64,000 nucleotides of DNA from Bryum argenteum (Eukaryota > Streptophyta > Bryopsida > Bryales > Bryaceae). The notes below the pieces were generated by a model, which had not been told where the DNA came from, did not search any database, and saw nothing but the letters and a program-made list of their open reading frames with translations. This document shows, in pieces, positions 12,094 to 23,618 of the stretch (position 1 is the first letter of the stretch; each line of letters begins with the position of its first letter). The position numbers and the translations under genes were made by a program. The DNA lies in contig CM073329.1 of the NCBI GenBank assembly GCA_037043015.1, positions 6,712,648 to 6,776,647 on the forward strand. The letters run 5' to 3'.

Positions 12094-15000
12094 ATGGACT
12101 CTGGGAGGACCGAAGGGGGCGTGCCACTGTCGATGATTCCGCTCCTGGAGGTGGCGCACAGGGAGGAAGAAAAGGATTCACAAAGAGGCAGTTGGATAGC
12201 GAGGCAGGAGCAGGAAGGGAAGAAGCGGAAGAGGTCGTCAAACTGGAGCGAGGCAGAAACGCTGCAACTGCTTATATTAAGAAAAGGCCAGCTTCAGAAC
12301 AAAGACGAGCGCAAGTCGTGTCCGAAAGGCTCCAGTGCGTGGGACGAGATAGCAGCACAGCTGAAGGAACATAATTTCACGGCGAGGTTGGGGAAGCATG
12401 TGGGAGAGAGGTGGGACACGCTCAGGCGAGTATATATGGACATCGAAGAGCGCTGCAAGACAACCAAGGAAACGTATACCAGCATTCTAGATGCCAACAG
12501 AGAGCTCTTCAAGTTCATTCCCACTGAGTACACGCAACGGTGGCATGAGCTCATTGCGGAGTGCAAGCCTGGGAAACGCAGGGGCAAGAAGCCCATCGAA
12601 AGTGGAAACTCCCAAAAACTTGAGCCTGCTGCTGCACCCTCTGTGACGTCTTATAGAGTCCCTACCGAAGCGGGCTCTGACGGCAATGTGAAAGAGTATG
12701 TTCCACGCGAGAGCAGTCCAGCTTCAGGGGTCGGCGTTGCCTCTGCATTTGATAGCCTTATCAGAGACTTAGAGCGTGTCATTTCCTGCCAAAAGAAGCA
12801 GGATAAGTCATGTGGGAGGAAATATGCTAGACGAGGCAGAGACTCCGACGAGAGAGCTGAACCGAATGGCGTTGAGCTCTCGGAGGATACTTGTGATGCA
12901 GTAGAGACGAACGTGGTCGCGTCCCTGCAATCTCTGCTTACAGCATTGAAGAGTACGTCCGAGTTCACAAGTTCTGGTAAGCCAGTCCCTAATCTGCTCC
13001 AAAGAACTTCACCTCTTGGAATGCTATCCTTCGACATTTGAAAGCAAAGTTCCTGATCAAAGTTGCAACACGGTGGCGTATGATGTCTGCTATCACATCA
13101 TTGAGCGTTTTTTAGGAAGGGTGCAAGTCCAACATTACTTGAGAATGTTATGTAGCCACAAAAACATGCTAACAAGTTACACCTGACATCTGTTTTTGAT
13201 CGCAGACTCTTACCTTTTAAAAATAGACAAACGTGAATGGAATCTCGTGGAGCATAATATGCGTGCATTTTCGGAGAGGCACAGGAACACTGAACAACAT
13301 AGGTACGAACGCAGGTCCTATAAAACTAGTGTATATGTCGGCTCCACGTTGAGCATCTGAATCTTCGTTGTTGTTTACATGTAGCCCACTGTTGGATTTG
13401 GGTTTCAAAAGACTCTTGAGTTCATGGTAGCTTAAGCACCATACAATTTGTGTAGTGGGAACACTATAAGACGTATGTCTTAATAGTATAAAACGTAGCT
13501 GGAAGGGTGAAGCTGGAAGGGTGAAGGAGATACTGTTGATTGAAACATTTCATTCAATATCTCCTTCTATGGTTGGGTGGCAAGTTACCTTGAACTATAT
13601 AATATAATGATATAACTATATGATATATCATTATGGTTACACAATTCCAACACCCACTACTGATTGCGATATTTCTCATGCTACAACATGTACCATCCTT
13701 TCTTATCAGGATCAACGGCACTGAAAGAGCCTTCAGCAAGATCATTTGGCCCCCTGATGATCCGGACCCCGTTACGATCACACATGACGACATAAAGACT
13801 CTTGAGCCAGGGGGGCAGTTATCCGACAACATTGTAAATTTTTATCTGAAGTGAGTTCATATTTGTGATCTGCATATAGCTTGTTCTTTCGCAATATAAA
13901 ATCAGCTGCATGTCATATGAATGCTTGTGGAATATTGCCTGCCACAGAATCTAAATCAGATTGCTTGCTGTGGAAGAGAAGAGGCACGGTGTCGTTGCTG
14001 TTCTTGGCTACTAGACATGTTAGTTCGCCTCATCTTTGTTTGTTTAGAATTGATCTTCCTCCACGTTAGGTTAATTTCGCTAACATGATTCATTGATGTT
14101 GTCACTTTGCAGATATCTTCACTGTAGTATTACACGAATTCCGGATGTACAAATTTTCAAAACATTCACAAAGAATGTGTCGGCGAACCTAAATGTAGTC
14201 AGATACGGGAGCGTTCGACACTGGGTAAAAAGCATTTTTGACAAGAGCTATGTTATAATCCCAGTTTATAAAGAGTGAGTCTCTCCTCAAACCTTTCTGC
14301 TGTAAAATATATAGACCAGCTTGCTTTTTGGAGCCTCCATCTGATCGCTCTCGGCATTTTCTTTTCAGGGAACAATGGAGTCTTGTTATCTTGTGTTTCC
14401 CTGGACGACCACTTGCAGGTCAGAAACGCTTCTGTTCTTCTTATGCTAATAGGTTTTTTTTTTTCTAAGTGAGTTTGTGTTACATTTTGAACTTTCTCAG
14501 CAAACACTGGTGGTGTGCAGGAGGGAAGACCGGTATGGTAGCACCGTGCATTTTGCACTTGAATCCATCGAGACAGAAGGCTCATCAGGATTTGGAGAGA
14601 CACATGCGATTGTAATGGCCTATTCATCACATCTCTGCTTTTTTCACATGTCATTTCACTTGTCGGCTATAACTCATGTTTTCCTGGTTGATTTATTGCA
14701 GCATACTGCACCACGAGTGGCTTTGGCATCACGAAAACCAAGTTGCTCCACCTCACATCGCGGAGATTCCATTCTACCCTGTTGCGGTGAGCAAGTTTTA
14801 CATGAAAATAATGCGAAGCCAGTTATTTGCCAATTTACAGCAAAACTTTTTAAGATGGACTAGCGTCGGCTAATTACCCCGTTTTTGGATAGGCGAAGGC
14901 TCCACAACAGGAGAATTGCGTGGATACCGGTCTGTTGATATTACAATACGCGGAACTGTTCTTGAAGAATGGACCCGAAACATTCAGCTTGGCTCAAAGT

Positions 15001-15216
15001 CAAGGCTTTCCATTTGTAAGTACTTGGTCCTCCTTGTCTTGCTCAGATTCCGTATCATGTCTTGAGGTCATTCTGCAAGTGCCGTGTTTTGCTTCGCTAA
15101 CATGAGGATGGATGTTGCAGCTCTCAGACAGGTTGGAGTCTTCCGCTGCCATGACGATGAGGACAACTATTAAAGAGGTGTTGGACATGGATGTCTTGCA
15201 ATCCAGGGGAGGCTGA
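12094..15216 (+). CDS. Trihelix/SANT-like DNA-binding domain fused to an inactive ULP1/SENP-like domain
   Basis: Nine exons: 12094-12976, 13206-13302, 13710-13850, 14113-14274, 14369-14418, 14521-14611, 14702-14786, 14893-15015, 15121-15216. All have GT-AG borders and matching phases, giving 575 aa. Residues 48-120 form a Myb/SANT-trihelix-like domain (W51, W83, W107), preceded by KKRKR. Residues about 338-545 follow the ULP1 de-SUMOylase fold: IWPPDDPDPVTITHDDI, LSDNIVNFYLKYL, KSYVIIPVY, QWSLVILCFPG, PCILHLNP, PQQENCVDTGLLILQYAE. The catalytic His, Asp and Cys of active ULP/SENP enzymes are Gln430, Asn459 and Thr515, so cleavage is not expected, although the SUMO-binding fold could persist. 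Exon A has an in-frame stop downstream (13041) if the first intron is retained. Start: first ATG after a probable 5' UTR acceptor. The product may bind DNA and SUMO (inference). Confidence 0.82.
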
Positions 15217-17309
15217 CTGGAAGACATTGTACTCGTATCTAATGGTACATAATTCAGCTTGTTAATAATTTTAGTTTTTTCGTGTTGCTTCTTACACGAA
15301 TGGATCAACGACGGTTCAGTTACTTGTGTCAAAGCCACCAACAAGTGTTTACAGTTTTGCATTTGTAATTTACACTTACTGTCGTTGGAGGCTTACTGTG
15401 CGCTTTCAGATTAAGTCGTTTCAATATTTTGAGATTTTTTACTTCCGAACAATGACGTTGAGATTTTTAGTCTTTTTAAAGAGATATATGTTTGTAGAAT
15501 TTAAATGGACATAAGTGTTTTACTATGAACAATCGAGCACTGGACCTATGTGCATAGTTGAACATTTTATAAGTGCATGGGTAAATTTGATGTTTTCAAA
15601 TAATGGAGTTCGTTCATAGTCTGGCTTTGGTTTGTGGAAATGTGATTCGGTTCTGCGCACGTGAGAAGTTAGATTGGGGTTTTATTAGTAAATCATCTAC
15701 TCTTTGTTCATTGGTAAATCATTTACTTTGACTTCCTATAACAATCATAATATCTAGTACACCAGTCATTCTGCTTAAAGGTGTTTTCACTTATATATTA
15801 TTTAAAGCAAGTAGTTTGTTTCTTTTGTTTTGTATGTAAAATCTATATTATAAAGGCAACTACTAATTTTAGGGTTTTATTTTATGACATTATAAGATTC
15901 AATTGGAGTACCACAATTTTTTCACAGCCCCATAACCTTAAAAACCAACAGCAATGAATGTAGCTTAAAAATAACCCTTCTCATTTCAAGTTGATTCTCA
16001 AATGTCAATAAATACAAGTATTGAACAAAGTGTTTATAGATTTCATTGTATCATTATATCATTACAGACATCGCATCATGACATCGCCACATTTCCACTT
16101 CCTCAATATTAAGGGCCTGTCGGACACTGCGATGGAGAAGTCCATTGGTCAAAAAATTTAGGTCCTGTGCTCAAATGTGATTAGTTAAAAAAGGAATTCT
16201 TGACTAACAAATGGCCTTCTCCACCATAGTGTAAACCAGCCCTCATATGTGCAAGACCGTTCTATACAGTGTTTTTTATACTGGTAAAAACAAAACTCGC
16301 TACTTCTTCATCCATTCCCACACAAAACTCGCTACTTCTTCATCCACTACCACACATTTTCATCTAATTGAGCATAAGTTCATCTGATTTTGATATTTTC
16401 ATCCAAAACAAGACGAATAAGCACCAACCTCGATTTTCAGACGGAATGCGAGTTACAAAATTATTCTGCAGGATACGTTGGTTAAATTCCATCCAAATGG
16501 ACCAACGAACGAAACAAGCAAAGCGAGGAAACTTCGAGATGGGTTTGCAATTCATCGGACATGGTGGAATCATCCAGAATCCTTCAAAGTACTGATCCTC
16601 GAGTAAGCAAGGAAATAGTCAAAAAATGCACTACAAATCCATTTCTATCTTTCGAAATTGACACAAAGTACTGTACACACATCTTCTAAACGTGGATAAC
16701 CAAACAGATTGTCAAATGACGAAACACAGACAGAATGTCAAATGACGAAACACCACTGAGCTCAAAAAGCAAAAGGGAAGATGGTCAGTGGGAGTAAGCC
16801 ACGGAAGGTGATCTGCACAGGACATTCAAGCCGGTGATCCCTCCACTACACAGAGCGGGAAGTGATCGCTGCTCGGTCACCCGGCTCACGCAGTACCTTC
16901 CACTCTAATACCATCGTCACCTCGCCTTCCGGCAAGGTAGCAACAGCAACTCCACATTCGGAGCGGGCCAGCTCTCGACATGCCAGCACAGGCCTCGCCA
17001 TAGGCATCACACTTTCACATCCTCCTACTCCCACTCGGGTCACAAGCAGGCGTTACACTGCTCAGTTGACGGAGACTGGGCAAACTCCACTCTAAATAAA
17101 CCACTCAAGCCAACACGCCAATCCTTATGGGGCTTGGGTCACAATGGCAATCCTCATGAAGAGAAAGAATGGAGCAGGTTTGAGAATCCATATCTTATTC
17201 ATACAAAAGCAACATGGTACATATGGGGAGGAACCATGAAAAATTTACGCCGATTCTAAGGAGGCTATACGAGTTGGGGTTCTCGACAGATTACTGGTGA
17301 GGGTGCTGC
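15217..17309. other. Intergenic between convergent genes
   Basis: The stretch holds the 3' ends of the trihelix-ULP1 gene and of FNR. A GC-richer patch at 16846-17043 has an open minus-strand frame of 65 codons (LPEGEVTMVLEWKVLREPGD) that resembles no family I recognise. It could be an exon of an unrecognised gene or chance. Confidence 0.35.
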
Positions 17310-18995
17310 TTAGTAGACTTCGACGTGCCACTGCTTGTTCTTCTTCAAGGCGGAGAGCTTCTCCTCCCAGCTCTCGCCGCGGGCCTCAGCAACGCGCTTG
17401 AGCGTGTCCTGAATACCTGGCATCATTCCTCGCAGACCGCAGAAGTAGATGTGGGCGCCCTTGTCCAGCATCTCGAAGAGCTCCTCGCTATACTCCTCGA
17501 TCTTGTCCTGCACGTACATCTTGCCGCCCTTCTGGTTCGTCTGCTCACGGCTCAGGGCGACGTCGTACCTGAAATTCTCGGGGTACTGCTCCTTGAACTT
17601 GGTGAACTCGTCGTGGTAGAGGAGAGAGTCGCTGTTGGCAACTCCCAGGAATAGCCATGCCAGACCTCCGAACTTGAATGTCGGCACATCCTCCATGAAC
17701 ATCCGTCGCAGGAATCCCCTGTAGGGTGCAATTCCTGTTCCCGTCGCCACCATGATGTGAGTCGCGTTCGGGTCCTGCTCTGGCAACAACATCACCTTTC
17801 CTGACGGTCCCGTAATCTGCCAGCCAACCATTGTCCATACTCAAAACCACGACATAACTTTCCAAATATCACATCCAACAAGAAATATCTTATTTCACTT
17901 ATCAAACTACTCTTCATGAGTTGCTGGTCAACATAAAATAATGCCACATCAGAACCTGATGCTGCACGCTTTATTTTCTATCATATGCCGTAACTATCAC
18001 ACGATCATTGTGAGATCAAATGATTCGAAAGTGTAGTGCATTGTACTAAAGGACACTTTGAGATTCTGAAACGATGATGTGGATTGTAACATGACAGAGA
18101 TCCAGAGGACGTATCGCACGTCAACCTTCTCTAAAACGAAGACTCTGGAGTAATATTCATGCACTGGCATTGAAACTGGGACGAAATCTGAAGATACTGG
18201 TGTGAAGATCATGCAGATTCTCACTAGAATGAAGATCTGGAATGATCTGCGCACTCAATACACTACCATAGCACGCTTCGAACACTGAGAATTTGACTGT
18301 AGAATGACTAGATTAGATATCTGGTACAGAGGCACTGCATTCATGTACAAAAGAGTAGGTTGAAGATGGGCACTGACCTGCACTTTGTCGCCGGGTTTGC
18401 AATCGCAGAGGAAGTTGGAGCAGATACCCTTCTTAGCGGGGTCTTCGGCCTTGAGCTCGGGGTCCCAGTAGACAGCACGACGGACGCAGAGAGAAGCAGT
18501 CTTGCCATCGAATTCGTCACCATAGCGAGATGAGGCGATGGAGTACAGACGCACGGCGTGGGGCTGGCCGGGCTTCTTCGGGTTATCACCAGGGGGAATG
18601 ATACCGTAGCTCTGGCCTTCCCAGTAGGGCATGTCACCGTTGTGCTCGATGACGATATGGCACGTCTCACCAGTGGCATTCGGGCCGACGATGCGCTCCA
18701 CGGACTTCACCGTGCCGGTGAAAGGCTCCTTGTTCTTGAACAAATGCATCGGGGGATCGGCCGCGGCCTCGAGATCCGCCGACAGGGCGACCTTGCTCGC
18801 CTGCTCGGTGAGCGCCGCGATGGTAACGCGCCGCGCAACGACATTGCGAGCTCCAGTGGTGTTGCATTGGAGCGCCGGCAAGCGACGTCCCGTGAAGAAC
18901 GAAGCCTCCGAGCTCGTGGAAGCCGTCGTCGCAGCCGAAATCCCGACGTGGGCTACGCCCACATGAGCCGCGACTGAAGCTTGCAGACACGCCAT
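17310..18995 (-). CDS. FNR: Ferredoxin-NADP+ reductase, chloroplast (leaf type)
   Basis: The FAD enzyme that transfers electrons from photosystem-I-reduced ferredoxin to NADP+ at the thylakoid. Two exons, 18378-18995 and 17310-17816, are joined in phase 0 across a 561-bp intron (CAG/GTCAGT; GGCAG/ATT), giving 374 aa, the usual precursor length. Start is ATG 18995 ([10 protein letters not shown]), followed by a transit peptide of about 60 residues. The FAD-binding motif RLYSIASS and [12 protein letters not shown] are in exon 1. NADP-binding [31 protein letters not shown] and the C-terminal WHVEVY, with the aromatic residue that stacks on flavin, are in exon 2. All key motifs are intact. USE1 starts 564 bp away in the opposite direction. 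Confidence 0.97.
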
Positions 18996-19559
18996 TGCAG
19001 TCACTCACAGACGGATACGAAACGAGTAGCTCAGACTCCCACGAACCTTATGACAACAATGGCGCAATTTTGGATGAGTGGAGCAGCCCTACCCTCCCAA
19101 AGAGATTGCAGCTAATGTGTGGATATAAGCAACATTCAGCACCACTCACGCTTCCGGTGAATTCCTCCCTCCATCGCGAAGCTTTTCGTCTCTAAATCAG
19201 GCATTCCGTAGATGCGAACAAACATTCTGTTCCGCCTGTATAGATACTACCCCTCCATCTACCGTACCATAAAGCGACTCTCAGTTCGTAGCCACAAACA
19301 AAAGCACAGCAGCAATTTCGGACCCTGCAAATGTAGCCGTCCTGTAGATCTCGATACTTTACATTTTAGATAAGATGGGGCGATGAAAAAGGCAAAAGGT
19401 GAGGGCTAGAAAGTGACTTCGTAGGCAGAAAGCGCGGGCAGTAGCTCTGTTCCAAGTGTCGATGCTCGCGATTGAGGCCTCGGACACTTGTCTCTCTTCT
19501 TTTGTCATCAGTTCGATCACTCGAAGTCGCCGGCTCCGATTTGTGAGGGTTCGGGAGCG
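18996..19559. promoter_or_regulatory. Shared bidirectional promoter region (FNR/USE1)
   Basis: Only 564 bp separate the start codons of the divergent FNR and USE1 genes, so both promoters and 5' leaders lie here. No TATA box or named element was assigned with confidence. Confidence 0.6.
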
Positions 19560-20267
19560 ATGGGCGTGAGCAAGGCGGAGGTGAATTTGAAGCGTTTGCT
19601 GCGAGCGCAAGTGCACCAAACGAACGATGCAAAGCTGGTGCACTATGTCGCAACGATGCGATCGCTGTTAGCGGATCTGACGGGCGATCCACAGCATCAG
19701 GAGCTCGCGACGATTCCCGCGTCGCGGGCGCGCGAGTACGCGCATCAGATCGACGCCGTGGCGGAGCGGCTGCGCGGCCGCGGCGAGATCGCTCAAGACC
19801 CGATCGTCGAACCATCACCAAGCCCTAACCCTGATTTCCGACCCGAGGAAAAACAATACAGCACGAGTTATGTTCCGGCTCCGGCCCCGAGCATGCGCAG
19901 GCGTCCCCGAGGGGATGATGCTGCCGCGAAATCGCAGGCGCCGGTGGTGAGAGTGGACGCTTCGCTCCAATCGCTGGTGCAGCGCCATCGCCAGCTTCAA
20001 GAAGGCTTGACGGACGAGATGGTGATGTTGTCCGCGCAGCTCAAGGAGGGCAGCTTGTTGATGGACCAGGCGCTTCATGAGACGGATCGCGTGCTGGAAT
20101 CCACTGAGGATGCTGTTGAGGCTTCTCTTGCTTCCACGAACCGCGCCAATGTCCGCATGGGTTCTCTCTCCAGCCAGAGCTGGAAGACTAGCTGCTTGAC
20201 TTGGCTCATTCTCTTCGTCGTCTTCGGCATGTTCATGTTCATGGTGGTCTTGATCAGAGTCACGTAA
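19560..20267 (+). CDS. USE1: USE1-type SNARE, ER membrane
   Basis: Tail-anchored Q-SNARE of the ER that acts with Sec20 and Sec22-type SNAREs in Golgi-to-ER retrograde fusion. It is a single exon of 235 aa. The N-terminus (MGVSKAEVNLKRLLRAQ, then AKLVHYVATMRSLLADL) matches the plant USE1 signature. The SNARE-like heptad region spans about residues 140-205 (LVQRHRQLQEGLTDEMVMLS..LKEGSLLMDQALHETDRVLE), followed by the C-terminal hydrophobic anchor TWLILFVVFGMFMFMVVLIR and a two-residue tail. The start codon was chosen because homology begins exactly there; upstream in-frame codons lack an ATG before it and are in the leader. Head to head with FNR. Confidence 0.9.
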   Translation: MGVSKAEVNLKRLLRAQVHQTNDAKLVHYVATMRSLLADLTGDPQHQELATIPASRAREYAHQIDAVAERLRGRGEIAQDPIVEPSPSPNPDFRPEEKQYSTSYVPAPAPSMRRRPRGDDAAAKSQAPVVRVDASLQSLVQRHRQLQEGLTDEMVMLSAQLKEGSLLMDQALHETDRVLESTEDAVEASLASTNRANVRMGSLSSQSWKTSCLTWLILFVVFGMFMFMVVLIRVT

Positions 20268-22500
20268 TCCACCCACTCAACTGTAGACTCTTCGAAGTGA
20301 TGCGTAACATGCACCACTTAGCCTCGCCCTATACTAGAGTTTCGATGATACGGTAGACACTGGAGCAAGCAAAGGAGTGGCAGATCCCTCGACATCCCGT
20401 GTTCAACCACATTCCTGCAAGTAGGTAAGTCGAACTGCGCTTGACTTTAATTGGATTCTTTCAAGTAGGTAAGTTCGATTGTGCTTATGTTCAATTGGAT
20501 TTCTTCAAGTCAGTGAGGTGAATTGCTTAGATATCTGCAGTTGTGCTTGTGTTCAGACGGATTTCTTCAAATCGGTGCAGACGAATTGTTTGAATTCCTG
20601 CGTGATTGTGTTTGGTTCAATTCCTTCAATTGTGTCGGTGGATTGTTGCATTAATGCTACCATGGCTGATTTCAGGGACTGGTGCTGTCGAACTTCATGC
20701 TGGCGCTGTAACTACGACAATCCCTCTGAGAGAAGGTAAACCACCACATCCACTTCTTCAATTCTTTTGCTCAAGTGTAACTTCGGTATTTAGTGTATGA
20801 CATGATATCTTAATTCACATTCATACTCCATACAGATGAGTCTGGAGTAACTTATCAACCATTCTCAATAATGAGAAGTCAATCCAAATCAAAATAGGTT
20901 AGGAATAGAGTGTTTCTGCTACGACCTCCTTTTCGTCGGCTTTGTAGTAGTAAGAGGACTCATGCAGCATTTCATCAATCTGTATCAACGACCTCTCTAC
21001 TTTCATGTCATATTCGCATTCTTCTTCCTTGTAATTAGAAGTATGGGATCATGCATATGGTCAAATGACTTATTCAATTTCATGTTTGCATTTGCAATCG
21101 GAAGAACAAACATGCTGTTGAGTTTATTACTTCCATGTTTGCATTTGCAATCAGAAGGAACAAACATGGTATTGAGTTTTTACTTGATGTTTGTCCTCAT
21201 ATTTTCTTTTCTCTGGCTTACAATAACATTATTGCCCTTGTTTTTCTTGTGGCAGGGGTATGCGTGGTGTTCATGGTGATGCTGCATGCCCTCATTGTAC
21301 AAGAGATTAGTTTTTAATTACATATTCATTTGTGTGTAACTCAACTCCACTTTTCGATGTATGATAGTTTGAAGGGAACCTAGCAGTTAACCCTTGGAGT
21401 CCCCAAAAAAAATCAGCAAGTTGTGATCATCATAATCTCAAATGTTTAATAATCAAAGGTTTCATTTTGACATGTAAATCAAATGGAAGGTAAATTTATG
21501 GTGCTATAGATGGTTAAACTGAAGTCAACGCCAAGGAAAATTCAGTTGAAACAAAGAAGGAATAGTTACTTATATTTTTATATTAATTTTGCTTTACTTC
21601 CAATTTTTGATTGTATAATTTGACCATAGTTTGTGTGATGCTAAACCAAATTCAAACTTCAACTCCTTCACTTACAATTTCACTTTACTAGATTCCATTC
21701 ACTTGTTCAGTTATAGGTTGATTGAAGTGTCTGAGAAAAGCTCAATGAATCGAATTCAATTTTATTATATAAATTGAGGAACTTGTACAAAATTGAAGTA
21801 CAATTTAGAATCAAACCTCATCTTTCACTCCATGTAATTAAGGCAAAGTGTAAGATGACCTATTGTTAGATCTAGGGTCATGTTTACAATTTTCCATGAT
21901 TTGGGGGCTATGATCACTTCAAAATTCAATATCTCGAGATCCGTCTTCCCAATTTGATATATACTTATTGCTGGCACCTCTACTGAAAAACTTGCTTTAC
22001 ATGACACCTCATGCGCCTCGATCTGACCGACCGTTCCCAAGATTATAATGTTAATCTTAAAAAACAAATGATCTACCCTTTATAATAGATTTCACTTCAA
22101 CCATATAGTCATCTACTCTATTGATGAAACTTTTTGTAAAGAAGCTAATGTTTATTTTTGAAGTTATTGACTTATACCCTAAAAATATTTGGTGTTACTC
22201 AGTTTACTTCTAAAACTTTATCTTAAGTAGGAGTCAACCCCTACCTTAACATTTATTTTGGTTCTTTCAAAACGTATATATAAAAGTCGTGGTCCAAATC
22301 TAACTCGTATTTTCATATACCCATCTTGAAATTCTTGCTTTGTTCTTCCTAGTCAGGAATCATTTTGTCAATCTGGTCCTGCCTCACACTATTTTCCACA
22401 TTATTCAAGATTGCAATTTGGTGCACTTTTTTAGAGTTATTATATTATATATATGGTTATTAATTAATATAATTGATTATATATTACATATCCACAAGAG
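20268..22500. other. Intergenic with degenerate tandem repeats
   Basis: Downstream of USE1, about 20410-20650 holds degenerate repeats around the motif ATTGGATTTCTTCAAGT. At 21080-21175 a segment of about 60 bp (CATGTTTGCATTTGCAATC) is duplicated. At 21388 there is a solitary TTAACCCTTGGAG, possibly one end of a decayed TTAA element. No gene was recognised. Confidence 0.5.
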
Positions 22501-23073
22501 ATGAATATGGCAAATATGTCACTTTTGAGTGCTAGGATCCAAGTTCCAATGTCAATGAATAATAACATGGTGACAACTTTGTGTAGTACTAATCCTGAGA
22601 TTCCTAAAGGCCCTAAGTTCTCCCAACAGAAAATGGAAACTCCACTTGAGTTTATGAAGAAATTAGCCGCCATACAGAAACTTCAAGAGAAGAGATTCTA
22701 CGCAAATCCGCAAGTGAAAGAGAATGTTATTCGGAGTATTCCAGTGCAAGAAGCCAATGAGTTTTTCAAGGCCGGTTCTAAATACTTGGATGTTCGGACC
22801 AAAGAAGAATTCAATAATGAGCATGTTGAAGGCTCTATCAATATTCCCTATATTGAAAAGTGGAGTAGTACGAGCAGAGATAATGACTTTTTAGAGCAGG
22901 TGGAAGCAAGATTTGGTAAGCTTGATGAGATTATTGTAGGTTATACACTTGGCAAGTTCAAGTCTTTCGGGGCTGCAAACGAATTGGTAAATGCAGGTTA
23001 TACCAATGTTACTATTTTACGTGGAGGCTATGAAGCTTGGAAGAAGAGTGGACTTCCTATCCTAAACAAATAG
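22501..23073 (+). CDS. Rhodanese-domain protein lacking the catalytic cysteine
   Basis: An intronless frame of 190 aa. Residues 76-188 form a single rhodanese domain of the plant sulfurtransferase (STR/senescence-associated) type: SIPVQEANEFF, YLDVRTKEEFNNEHVEGSIN, IPYIEK, DEIIVG, GAANELVNAGYTNVTIL, GGYEAWKKSGLPI. The active-site loop, normally CxSGxRS, reads YTLGKFKS here with one extra residue, so the sulfur-carrying cysteine is Tyr148. Thiosulfate sulfurtransferase activity is therefore unlikely. The first 60 residues (Met/Asn-rich, then EFMKKLAAIQKLQEKR) could be a degraded transit region. The frame is AT-rich like its surroundings, with a TATATAT run just upstream (22441-22455). Absence of introns suggests a retrocopy (inference). 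It may be a functional non-catalytic binder or a young pseudogene. Confidence 0.75.
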   Translation: MNMANMSLLSARIQVPMSMNNNMVTTLCSTNPEIPKGPKFSQQKMETPLEFMKKLAAIQKLQEKRFYANPQVKENVIRSIPVQEANEFFKAGSKYLDVRTKEEFNNEHVEGSINIPYIEKWSSTSRDNDFLEQVEARFGKLDEIIVGYTLGKFKSFGAANELVNAGYTNVTILRGGYEAWKKSGLPILNK

Positions 23074-23272
23074 GAAAAAATGAAGATTTGTACCGATACA
23101 AATGAGGAAATCAAGAATGAAGAAGAATAAAAAGGTTCTAGAAAACCATGATACTGATATCGCTACATTGGTTTGGAGTCTTAGTAACTCATCGATGCAT
23201 TTAGCTCTGGTATCTTATTTTCTTTTTTTTGCAATAAAAGAAAGCCTTCATTTGTGTTGTATAAAACTTTAA

Positions 23273-23618
23273 CCCTTAAATGCCCAAGGGGTCTCAAACG
23301 GATCACATCATTTTATCTCTTACATTTGCACATCATGAATAGTGGACTTTTGGAACTTTGGCATCATGAATGAACCAATCAATGATAAGCTTGCAACCTC
23401 CTACAAGGTTCTGTACAACCCCAACCTACCTACCACAATCTTTTCAAAGCACAAAATCACTCTTACAAATTGTGATTTGCATTATAAAATTTCACTTTTT
23501 GAATGCATCATGAGAAGAGGACTAGTGTGACATTAAAATATAGGTGAAAAGTTGAGTACAGTGAGAGCTACAAAGCTGCTGGAAATAAGCCCATGGGGCT
23601 TTCTTGGGCGTTAAAGGG
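23273..23618. mobile_element. TTAA-flanked MITE, copy 2
   Basis: A 346-bp relative of the element at 5464-5825, same orientation, with termini CCCTTAAATGCCC and GGGCGTTAAAGGG and TTAA on both sides (23269-23272 and 23619-23622). It lies 200 bp downstream of the rhodanese gene. Confidence 0.85.

Noticed and set aside
18558-18977. Long plus-strand frame antisense to FNR exon 1
   Set aside because: A shadow of the GC-rich FNR exon; the minus-strand frame carries the FNR motifs.
19366-19821. Minus-strand frame antisense to the USE1 start
   Set aside because: Arg/Ser-rich shadow of the GC-rich 5' half of USE1 with no domain.
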